A DNA stretch of 5,587 bases from Pseudomonadota bacterium. Lineage in GTDB: Bacteria; Pseudomonadota; Alphaproteobacteria; Rhizobiales; Xanthobacteraceae. The notes beneath the pieces were generated by a model. It saw only the letters and a list, made by a program, of their open reading frames with translations, was not told the origin of the DNA and made no database searches. Where the stretch lies: contig JAEWJH010000136.1 in assembly GCA_023386635.1 (NCBI GenBank), positions 1 to 5,587 on the forward strand, given 5' to 3'. This document shows positions 1-5,022 of this stretch, piece after piece. The position numbers were made by a program, and so were the translations under genes. The first letter of the stretch is position 1. Each line of letters starts with the position of its first letter.

Positions 1-212
1 TCTGGTCCGGCCCCACGAGCGGGAACCATGCTTTTGACGAATACCGCGCCGAGACGCTGCGCCGGCTCGAGGAAGAGCAGAGCGAATTCAGGTCGTTCCT
101 CGACCGCTTGCGCTTCGCCAAGGACAAGGCCGAGTTCGACCAGTTCATGAGCGAGCGCCGCAACCGCCAGACTCCGGATCATTCGCCCGACAATCCGTCG
201 CCCCAGAATTGA
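1..212 (+). CDS. DUF2852-like protein, C-terminal fragment
   Basis: Only the last 69 complete codons are inside the window; the reading frame enters at base 3 and stops at TGA 210-212. The visible tail contains HAFDEYRAETLRRLEEEQ, then a FLDRLRFAKDKAEFDQFM segment, and ends in a polar tail rich in Asn, Pro and Ser. The charged, heptad-like middle looks like an amphipathic helix. From memory, this resembles the conserved C-terminus of DUF2852 proteins, small alphaproteobacterial proteins of unknown function; no search was run. No function is assigned. A strong terminator 21 bases after the stop separates it from the tol genes, so it is probably not part of their operon. In many proteobacteria the tolQ neighbour is ybgC; here this gene takes that place. 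The family call is fairly confident; the function is unknown. Confidence 0.72.
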   Translation, partial: WSGPTSGNHAFDEYRAETLRRLEEEQSEFRSFLDRLRFAKDKAEFDQFMSERRNRQTPDHSPDNPSPQN

Positions 213-233
213 GACGCGAGATACTCCGAGACG

Positions 234-261
234 AAAAGGCCGCCCTCACGGGCGGCCTTTT
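234..261 (+). terminator. Intrinsic terminator after the DUF2852-like gene
   Basis: A perfect 12-bp stem (AAAAGGCCGCCC at 234-245, GGGCGGCCTTTT at 250-261) closes a TCAC loop and supplies its own T-run. The A-run on the left arm means it could also work on the other strand. It lies 21 bases after the upstream stop codon and isolates the tol operon from read-through. Confidence 0.9.
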
Positions 262-361
262 GCATTGATTGCTGCAATGATGATTCGTGCGCCGGCACGG
301 CGCGATGAGCACGCCGAAACAGCATGCTTTTGAAGGGCATAGCCGGCGTCACCGCTCGACA

Positions 362-383
362 TCGGCCCGCGTCACGGGGCCGA
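362..383. repeat. Inverted repeat next to the CtrA-type box
   Basis: Seven-base arms TCGGCCC (362-368) and GGGCCGA (377-383) flank an 8-base spacer and end one base before the TTAA-N7-TTAA box. It has no T-run, so it is not a terminator. It could be an operator, but a chance GC dyad is also possible. Confidence 0.4.
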
Positions 384-384
384 C

Positions 385-399
385 TTAACCCGCCCTTAA
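385..399. promoter_or_regulatory. Predicted CtrA binding site upstream of tolQ
   Basis: TTAA (385-388), seven bases (389-395), then TTAA (396-399), followed by CC. This is an exact match to the TTAA-N7-TTAA consensus of CtrA, the alphaproteobacterial cell-cycle response regulator. All eight fixed positions are A or T, which is rare by chance in DNA this GC-rich, and it sits in the noncoding region before a division-linked operon. It starts 239 bases before the tolQ start codon. Binding is inferred from the motif and position only. Confidence 0.6.
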
Positions 400-608
400 C
401 CATGATGGGTGCTGGTTAGGCCCTAGTTTGGTCAAGTTTGACGGGGATTTCCTGTCGGTGCCGGTGGTGGACGGCATTTCCTCGTGCATTGAAGCGGGCC
501 CGGTCGTTCAGCTCGGCCGCTGTCCTGCTTTGTGTCCCCCTGTCCGCGCCGGCTTGGCCTGTCCGAAGCCGTCAGACTTGGACCGACGGATGCCCGTCAG
601 ACCTGCAT

Positions 609-614
609 GAAGGA
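609..614 (+). promoter_or_regulatory. Ribosome binding site that sets the tolQ start
   Basis: GAAGGA lies 9 bases before the ATG at 624. This decides the start: the longer in-frame reading from a TTG at 438 has no comparable site and would add 62 residues with no TolQ character. Confidence 0.8.
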
Positions 615-623
615 CCTTTGCTT

Positions 624-1337
624 ATGAATTCCGCGGCCGTAGCCCAATCGGTTCTGCCGATGACCTCCGCCGACCTGTCGCTGTTCACCCTGTTCTGGCA
701 GGCGCACTGGATCGTCAAGGGCGTGATGCTGGGCCTCCTGGTGTGCTCGGTCTGGGTCTGGGCGATCGCCATCGACAAGACATTCCTCTATGCGCGCAAC
801 CGCCGCGCCATGGACCGCTTCGAGCAGGCATTCTGGTCCGGCCAGTCGCTCGAGGAAATGTATCGCTCGCTGTCGTCGCGCACGACGCATTCCATGGAAG
901 CGCTGTTCGTCGCGGCGATGCGCGAATGGAAGCGCAGCTTCGAAAGCCACGCCAAATCGTTCGCCGGCCTGCAGATGCGTATCGAGAAAGTGATGGAAGT
1001 CACCATCGCCCGCGAGGTCGAGCGGCTGGAGCGGCGCCTCTTGGTGCTCGCCACCATCGGCTCTGCCGGTCCGTTCATCGGCCTGTTCGGCACCGTCTGG
1101 GGCATCATGACCAGTTTCCAGTCGATCGCCGCGTCGAAAAACACTTCGCTGGCGGTCGTTGCGCCCGGCATCGCCGAGGCGCTGTTCGCCACCGCCATCG
1201 GCCTTGTCGCCGCCATTCCGGCGACAATTTTCTATAACAAGTTCGCGGCCGACGTGAACAAGCAGACCCAGCGACTCGAAGGGTTTGCCGACGAATTCTC
1301 CGCGATCCTGTCGCGGCAGATCGACGAGCGCGGTTAG
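624..1337 (+). CDS. tolQ: TolQ, inner-membrane proton-channel subunit of Tol-Pal
   Basis: TolQ belongs to the MotA/TolQ/ExbB proton-channel family. With TolR it forms the inner-membrane motor that uses the proton motive force to energise TolA. The product has 237 residues, close to the usual 225-240. Three membrane segments are visible at about 30-50, 142-163 and 177-203, with a large charged cytoplasmic loop (52-141) between the first two. Family hallmarks are GPFIGLFGTVWGIM at 149-162 and PGIAEALFATAIGLVAAIPA at 181-200. T157 and T190 fall where the conserved channel threonines of E. coli TolQ (T145, T178) should be. The ATG at 624 is chosen for its GAAGGA site and because the family N-terminus begins here. 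tolR follows after 11 bases. ExbB is the nearest alternative, but the tolR-tolA-tolB context settles TolQ. Confidence 0.97.
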   Translation: MNSAAVAQSVLPMTSADLSLFTLFWQAHWIVKGVMLGLLVCSVWVWAIAIDKTFLYARNRRAMDRFEQAFWSGQSLEEMYRSLSSRTTHSMEALFVAAMREWKRSFESHAKSFAGLQMRIEKVMEVTIAREVERLERRLLVLATIGSAGPFIGLFGTVWGIMTSFQSIAASKNTSLAVVAPGIAEALFATAIGLVAAIPATIFYNKFAADVNKQTQRLEGFADEFSAILSRQIDERG

Positions 1338-1348
1338 GGGATTTCGCG

Positions 1349-1810
1349 ATGGCCATGAACGCCGGAACACCCGCGCTGGGCGGTGGTCGCCGACGCCGCC
1401 GGCAACGCCGTGCGGTGATGGCCGAGATCAACGTCACGCCGATGGTCGACGTGATGCTGGTGCTGCTCATCATTTTCATGGTGTCGGCGCCCCTGCTCAC
1501 GGTCGGCGTCGCCGTCGACCTGCCGCAGTCGAAAGCCACCTCGCTCGATCAGGACAAGGAGCCGCTCACGGTTTCGGTCGATGATAAGGGCAAGGTCTAC
1601 CTGCAAAATGCCGAAATTCCGTTCGATGAACTGGTCGCGAAGCTCAAGGCGGTGGCGGAAGCCCGCGGCGGCTTCGAGGCACGCATCTTCGTGCGCGGCG
1701 ATCGCAAGGTGGATTACGGTACGGTCATGCGCGTCATGGGCCAGTTGTCGGGCGCCGGGTTTACCAAGGTCGCGCTGGTGACCGAAGTGGAACAGGGCAC
1801 GTCGAAATGA
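1349..1810 (+). CDS. tolR: TolR, proton-channel partner of TolQ
   Basis: TolR is the ExbD/TolR-family subunit with one membrane helix and a periplasmic domain. It completes the ion path with TolQ and controls TolA and peptidoglycan contact. The product has 153 residues, similar to E. coli TolR (142). A basic cytoplasmic tail (R14-R21) precedes the family signature EINVTPMVDVMLVLLIIF at 26-43. D34 is the expected essential membrane aspartate, equivalent to E. coli D23. The periplasmic part (about 54-153) includes the VRGDRKVDYGTVMRVMGQL segment typical of the ExbD/TolR fold. The first ATG (1349) is preferred over the one at 1355 because AGGGGA at 1336-1341 is 7 bases upstream; that site overlaps the tolQ stop codon, which suggests coupled translation. 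The end overlaps tolA by four bases (ATGA). Confidence 0.97.
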   Translation: MAMNAGTPALGGGRRRRRQRRAVMAEINVTPMVDVMLVLLIIFMVSAPLLTVGVAVDLPQSKATSLDQDKEPLTVSVDDKGKVYLQNAEIPFDELVAKLKAVAEARGGFEARIFVRGDRKVDYGTVMRVMGQLSGAGFTKVALVTEVEQGTSK

Positions 1811-2664
1811 ATTTCCGGACGTCATCCGCACTGTCGGTCGGGGCGCACGCCGCGTTCCTCGGCTGGTGCGTGCTGACGTTTTCCGGCAAGCCGCTCGATG
1901 CCGCGCCGCAGTCGATTCCCGTCGATGTGATTTCCGCCGAGCAGTTCTCGCAGATCACCAAGGGCGTCGAGAAGGCGAAGCCGAAAGAAACGCCGAAGCC
2001 GTTGGTGGAGAAGAAAGCCGACGAGCCGAAGCCGGCGGACGAACCGGTCGAGAAGGTCGTCGAGAAGAAACCCGAGATCAAACCGACCGCTGCGCCGGAG
2101 CCCACGCCCAAATCGCTGGAAAAGCCCCCCGAAAAGAAGGTCGAGGAGAAGAAGCCCGACCCGATCGCCGAGGCGCTGAAGAAGGAAGAAAAGAAGAAGC
2201 CGCCGCCGAAGAAGCAGGAAGTGAAGGAGCAGCCGAAGTTCGACGCCAGCAAGATCGCCGCGTTGCTCGACAAGCGCGCGCCGCAGCGTCAGGCCTCGGC
2301 CGGAGAGGAAGTCTCGAGCACGCCGTCGCTCGGCCGTGCCAACGGCAGCGCCGCCCGGATTTCCCAGAACGAGATCGATGCGCTGCGCGCGCGCATCAGT
2401 CAGTGCTGGAACGTGCCGGTCGGCGCCGACGGCGCATCGCAGCTTTCGGTGGTGCTGCGCGTTCAATTCCGCAAAGACGGCACCGTGCAGCGCGGCCCGG
2501 ACATCGTCGAGGCGACGGCTTCGTCGTTTGGCCCCGCCTTCGCCGAAAGCGGTCGCCGCGCCATCCTGCAATGCCAGCCCTACACGATGCTGCGCCCGGA
2601 AACGTACGACCAGTGGCGCGACATCGAAATCAAATTCACCCCCAACGACATGTTCCGCGGCTGA
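1807..2664 (+). CDS. tolA: TolA, periplasm-spanning energy-transducing arm
   Basis: TolA carries force from TolQ-TolR to TolB and Pal at the outer membrane. The start codon overlaps the tolR stop (ATGA), implying translational coupling. The product has 285 residues, much shorter than E. coli TolA (421). There is a short cytoplasmic N-terminus and one membrane helix at about 7-25 containing S10 and H14, reminiscent of the SHLS-type motif that contacts TolQ-TolR. Residues 52-144 are a Lys/Glu/Pro-rich spacer with 19 prolines. A short FDASKIAALLDKRAP block sits at 145-159. The globular C-terminal domain (about 185-285) looks like the TonB/TolA C-terminal fold: ISQCWNVPVGA, a VVLRVQFRKDGTV strand pair, and a closing DIEIKFTP strand. 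C200 and C256 could form a disulfide. TonB is the alternative, but the position between tolR and tolB supports TolA. Confidence 0.94.
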   Translation: MNFRTSSALSVGAHAAFLGWCVLTFSGKPLDAAPQSIPVDVISAEQFSQITKGVEKAKPKETPKPLVEKKADEPKPADEPVEKVVEKKPEIKPTAAPEPTPKSLEKPPEKKVEEKKPDPIAEALKKEEKKKPPPKKQEVKEQPKFDASKIAALLDKRAPQRQASAGEEVSSTPSLGRANGSAARISQNEIDALRARISQCWNVPVGADGASQLSVVLRVQFRKDGTVQRGPDIVEATASSFGPAFAESGRRAILQCQPYTMLRPETYDQWRDIEIKFTPNDMFRG

Positions 2665-2683
2665 TCGCGCGACAGGAATAGAT

Positions 2684-4024
2684 ATGACGCATTTCCCCAA
2701 CGCATTTGCCCTGAATCGTCGCCGCCTTTTGCTCACCGGTGCGGGCTTCACCGCCAGTGCGCTGGCGGGAATCGCGCCCGCCGCAGCCGCGCTGCGCCTC
2801 GACGTAACCCAGGGCAATGTGCAGCCGATGCCGGTCGCGATCACCGATTTCGGCGCCGGTGCGCCCGCCGAGAGCGAGATGGCGCGCAACGTCTCCGGCA
2901 TCATCAGCGCCAATCTGCGGCGCAGCGGTCTGTTCGCGCCGATCGATCCAGCGGCGTTCATCGAGAAGATCGCCAACAGCGATGCGGTGCCGCGCTTCCC
3001 CGACTGGCGCGCGATCAATGCGCAGGCGCTGATCACCGGGCGCTTGACGCGCCAGGGTGACGGCCGCCTCAAGGCGGAATTCCGCCTATGGGACGTGTTC
3101 GCCGGCCAGCAGCTCGCTGGCCAGCAATATTTCACCACGCCGGAAAACTGGCGCCGCGTCGCGCACATCATCTCCGACGCGATCTATGAGCGTCTCACCG
3201 GCGAGAAGGGCTATTTCGACACGCGCATCGTCTTTGTCGACGAGACCGGTCCGAAGGATCGCCGCGTCAAGCGGCTTGCGATCATGGATCAGGACAGCGC
3301 CAATCTGCGCTATCTGACGCGCGGCGAGGACCTCGTGCTCACCCCGCGGTTCAATCCGTCGACGCAGGAAATCACCTATATGTCGTACGGACAGGGTGAC
3401 CCGCGCGTGCTGCTGCTCAACATCGAGACCGGCCAGCGCGAGACCGTCGGCAATTTCCCCGGCATGACGTTCGCGCCGCGCTTCTCGCCCGACGGCCAGC
3501 GCGTGATCATGAGTCTGCAACAGGCCGGCAATTCCAATCTGTTCGTGATGGATTTGCGCTCGCGCAAGACCACGCGGCTGACCGACACGCCGGCGATCGA
3601 CACGTCGCCGTCCTATTCGCCCGACGGTCAACGCGTCTGCTTCGAGAGCGATCGTGGCGGCAAGCCGCAGATCTACGTGATGGGCGCTGGCGGCGGACAG
3701 GCGCAGCGCATCTCGTTCGGTGAAGGATCGTATTCGACGCCGGTGTGGTCGCCGCGCGGCGATTTCATCGCCTATACGCGCCAGGCCGGCGGCAAGTTCG
3801 GCATCGGCATCATGAAGCCGGACGGTTCGGGCGAGCGCGTGCTCACCGAGGGCTATCACAACGAAGGTCCGACCTTCGCGCCGAACGGCCGCGTGCTGAT
3901 GTTCTTCCGCGATCCCGGTCAGGGGCCGTCGCTCTATTCGATCGACGTCACCGGCCGGAATGAACAGAAGGTTCCGACGCCGAGCTTCGCATCGGATCCG
4001 GCGTGGTCGCCGCTTTTGACCTGA
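2684..4024 (+). CDS. tolB: TolB, periplasmic beta-propeller protein of Tol-Pal
   Basis: TolB binds Pal at the outer membrane and is displaced when energised TolA engages its N-terminus. The product has 446 residues (E. coli 430). A signal peptide (about 1-36) has a basic start with NRRRLLL at 11-17, a hydrophobic core, and APAAAA before the likely mature start around L37. The twin-arginine look suggests possible Tat export. Residues about 37-175 form the alpha/beta N-terminal domain, including VAITDFGAGAP and NAQALITGRL. The propeller follows, with recurring P-x-[FYW]-[SNA]-P motifs at residues 221, 265, 309, 353, 396 and 439. These six blades are spaced 43-44 residues apart, and several read SPDGQRV. 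The ATG at 2684 has AGGA (2674-2677) 6 bases upstream and lies 19 bases after tolA, so it shares that transcript. Confidence 0.97.
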   Translation: MTHFPNAFALNRRRLLLTGAGFTASALAGIAPAAAALRLDVTQGNVQPMPVAITDFGAGAPAESEMARNVSGIISANLRRSGLFAPIDPAAFIEKIANSDAVPRFPDWRAINAQALITGRLTRQGDGRLKAEFRLWDVFAGQQLAGQQYFTTPENWRRVAHIISDAIYERLTGEKGYFDTRIVFVDETGPKDRRVKRLAIMDQDSANLRYLTRGEDLVLTPRFNPSTQEITYMSYGQGDPRVLLLNIETGQRETVGNFPGMTFAPRFSPDGQRVIMSLQQAGNSNLFVMDLRSRKTTRLTDTPAIDTSPSYSPDGQRVCFESDRGGKPQIYVMGAGGGQAQRISFGEGSYSTPVWSPRGDFIAYTRQAGGKFGIGIMKPDGSGERVLTEGYHNEGPTFAPNGRVLMFFRDPGQGPSLYSIDVTGRNEQKVPTPSFASDPAWSPLLT

Positions 4025-4046
4025 TGTTTCTTACTGTCTCGCAAAT

Positions 4047-4070
4047 CACCGTGGCGCATCGGCCACGGTG
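4047..4070 (+). other. GC hairpin after tolB, no T-run
   Basis: A perfect 9-bp stem, CACCGTGGC (4047-4055) and GCCACGGTG (4062-4070), encloses a 6-base loop 22 bases after the tolB stop. It is followed by alternating GC rather than T, so it is not a standard intrinsic terminator. It may protect the 3' end of the tolQRAB message or weaken read-through into pal. Confidence 0.55.
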
Positions 4071-4104
4071 CGCGCGCGCATGCCGTGCGCGACGAAGTTC
4101 CGTG

Positions 4105-4133
4105 TTGACGCTTCGGATTTACCAGCCTTTAAC
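4105..4133 (+). promoter_or_regulatory. pal: Predicted sigma70-type promoter for pal
   Basis: TTGACG (4105-4110) matches the -35 consensus at 5 of 6 bases. A 17-base spacer leads to TTTAAC (4128-4133), which matches the -10 consensus at 4 of 6. It is the best promoter-like pair I found in the 305-base tolB-pal gap. It would give pal its own transcript with a leader of roughly 190 bases. This is prediction from sequence only. Confidence 0.42.
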
Positions 4134-4185
4134 CACAACGACCGGTTTCCACCGCTTCGACAAGTTTAGCGGTGTCGTGCAAGGC

Positions 4186-4203
4186 TCCATCAAGGTTGAT
4201 GGA
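4186..4203. repeat. Perfect 8+8 bp dyad in the pal leader
   Basis: TCCATCAA (4186-4193) and TTGATGGA (4196-4203) are exact inverted copies separated by GG. The near-palindrome and mixed composition look like a dimeric operator site. As RNA the two-base spacer would force a slightly larger loop, so a DNA-binding role is more natural. It lies about 53 bases downstream of the predicted -10. Confidence 0.45.
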
Positions 4204-4204
4204 A

Positions 4205-4221
4205 CGTTCGCTTAACGAACG
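4205..4221. repeat. Short inverted repeat in the pal leader
   Basis: CGTTCG (4205-4210) and CGAACG (4216-4221) flank CTTAA, one base after the 4186-4203 dyad. Together they make two tandem hairpins in the pal leader. It is short and could be chance. Confidence 0.3.
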
Positions 4222-4272
4222 GGGCTTAGACCGGACGCACGACGCCAAACCGATCGCGTGTGATCGTCAGCG

Positions 4273-4298
4273 AGCCCCGGACCGATGCGATCCGGGCT
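4273..4298 (+). other. Imperfect hairpin just before the pal ribosome binding site
   Basis: AGCCCCGGA (4273-4281) can pair with TCCGGGCT (4291-4298) with one bulged C, leaving a 9-base loop. It ends 18 bases before the GGAG of pal, so it could affect translation or message stability. No known riboswitch was recognised. Confidence 0.35.
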
Positions 4299-4329
4299 TA
4301 TGTTCAGTGTGATAACGGAGAATGCCCGC

Positions 4330-4830
4330 ATGATCAGTGGCAGCAAAATTCTTCGCGGTGTCCGGTTCGCCGCGGTCCTCGCGGCGGCGCTGGCGATTTC
4401 CGCTTGCGCCAAGAACGCCGATGACGCCCAGGCGAACCTCGCCGGTGGCGCGGGCGCCGCGACCCCGGGCAGCCAGCAGGACTTCGTCGTCAATGTCGGC
4501 GACCGCGTGTTCTTCGAGACCGACCAGACCGAGGTGTCGTCGCAAGGACGCCAGACTCTGGACAATCAGGCCCAGTGGCTGTCCCGCTATCCGCAATACA
4601 CCTTCACCATCGAAGGTCACGCCGACGAGCGCGGCACCCGCGAATACAACATCGCGCTCGGTGCGCGGCGCGCCCAGTCGGTGCGCGAATATCTGATCTC
4701 GCGCGGCATCCAGGCCAACCGGATGCGCACGATCTCTTACGGCAAGGAGCGGCCGGTCGCGGTCTGCAACGACATTTCCTGCTGGTCGCAGAACCGTCGT
4801 GCGGTGACGGTGCTCAACGCCAGTTCCTGA
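4330..4830 (+). CDS. pal: Pal, peptidoglycan-associated outer-membrane lipoprotein
   Basis: Pal anchors the outer membrane to peptidoglycan and cycles between TolB-bound and wall-bound states, gathering at the division site. The product has 166 residues (E. coli 173). A lipoprotein signal peptide ends in the lipobox ISAC, with lipidated Cys26; the next residue is Ala, not Asp, consistent with outer-membrane sorting. A flexible Gly/Ala/Asn linker (27-50) leads to the OmpA-like domain (about 51-163). That domain contains NVGDRVFFETDQTEV (55-69) and the peptidoglycan-binding region with GHADERGT (96-103) and ALGARRAQSV (109-118); D99 and R114 are the expected diaminopimelate contacts. C146 and C151, in CNDISCWSQNRR, may form a disulfide. 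ATG 4330 has GGAG (4317-4320) 9 bases upstream. An in-frame ATG at 4285 would add 15 residues before the signal peptide and is rejected. A 305-base gap after tolB suggests separate transcription. Confidence 0.97.
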   Translation: MISGSKILRGVRFAAVLAAALAISACAKNADDAQANLAGGAGAATPGSQQDFVVNVGDRVFFETDQTEVSSQGRQTLDNQAQWLSRYPQYTFTIEGHADERGTREYNIALGARRAQSVREYLISRGIQANRMRTISYGKERPVAVCNDISCWSQNRRAVTVLNASS

Positions 4831-4854
4831 GGATATCCGGTTTCGGGGGAGGCC

Positions 4855-4889
4855 AATGCCCGGGCTGCAAAGCCCGGGCATTTCATTTT
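4855..4889 (+). terminator. Intrinsic terminator after pal
   Basis: A perfect 12-bp stem, AATGCCCGGGCT (4855-4866) and AGCCCGGGCATT (4871-4882), closes a GCAA tetraloop of the stable GNRA type. It is followed by TCATTTT. It starts 25 bases after the pal stop and should end the pal message before cpoB. Confidence 0.9.
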
Positions 4890-4941
4890 GCGCCCGTAGT
4901 CACAATTTCGACGTAGCGCAACTTATGCTAGTTCCGCGCGC

Positions 4942-4959
4942 GCCGGCCTCCTTGCCGGC
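4942..4959. repeat. Short GC inverted repeat upstream of cpoB
   Basis: GCCGGC (4942-4947) and GCCGGC (4954-4959) flank CTCCTT in the pal-cpoB gap. There is no T-run. A weak -10-like TATGCT (4924-4929) lies just upstream without a good -35. Low information, possibly chance. Confidence 0.25.
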
Positions 4960-5022
4960 TCTCGGGGCAGGGCCGCGCCGGGGGAATTCTTTTTCAAACA
5001 CCACTCGTCCAAGGTCCTATCG

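Larger units (their letters stand above)
262..623 (+). other. Intergenic / leader region upstream of tolQ
   Basis: This 362-base stretch has no confidently coding gene. It holds an inverted repeat (362-383), a CtrA-type box (385-399) and the tolQ ribosome binding site (609-614). I could not find a convincing -35/-10 pair here. The tolQ frame stays open upstream as far as a TTG at 438, and a separate 60-codon frame opens at a TTG at 428 and stops at 608-610. Neither has a clear ribosome binding site or a recognisable protein. If transcription starts near the CtrA box, tolQ has a leader of about 200 bases. Confidence 0.6.

Noticed and set aside
438..623. N-terminal extension of TolQ from a TTG at 438
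   Set aside because: It would add 62 residues unlike TolQ. The ATG at 624 has a good ribosome binding site and gives the normal length.
597..1370. Minus-strand open frame of 257 codons opposite tolQ
   Set aside because: The product is an unstructured Arg/Gly/Asp/His-rich shadow with no recognisable domain, lying exactly over TolQ.
1960..2240. Purine-rich strand bias that could suggest triplex or unusual DNA structure
   Set aside because: Fully explained by Lys (AAG) and Glu (GAG/GAA) codons in the TolA arm.
1866..2681. Overlapping plus-strand frame of 271 codons inside tolA
   Set aside because: Arg/Gly/Glu-rich frameshifted reading of the repetitive TolA arm; it has no family features and TolA is certain in the other frame.
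2336..2683. N-terminal extension of TolB into tolA
   Set aside because: The extension is a frameshifted shadow of tolA; the signal peptide begins at the ATG at 2684, which has AGGA upstream.
1822..3171. Very long minus-strand open frame (449 codons) opposite tolA and tolB
   Set aside because: It is the mirror of GC-biased codons; the Lys/Glu codons of TolA read as Leu/Phe on the other strand. The plus-strand genes are clear family members in operon order.
3086..3859. Minus-strand open frame of 257 codons opposite tolB
   Set aside because: Arg/Ala/Leu-rich shadow frame over the regular TolB propeller; no independent signal.
4069..4080. TGCGCGCGCGCA palindrome after the tolB hairpin
   Set aside because: Simple alternating GC, easily produced by base composition; no assigned role.
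4003..4215. Possible 70-codon gene after tolB
   Set aside because: It starts inside tolB, lacks a ribosome binding site and runs through the hairpin and predicted promoter of pal.
4212..4229. TTAA and TTAG before pal as a second CtrA site
   Set aside because: The spacing between the two is 10 bases rather than 7 and the second half is TTAG, so it does not fit the consensus.
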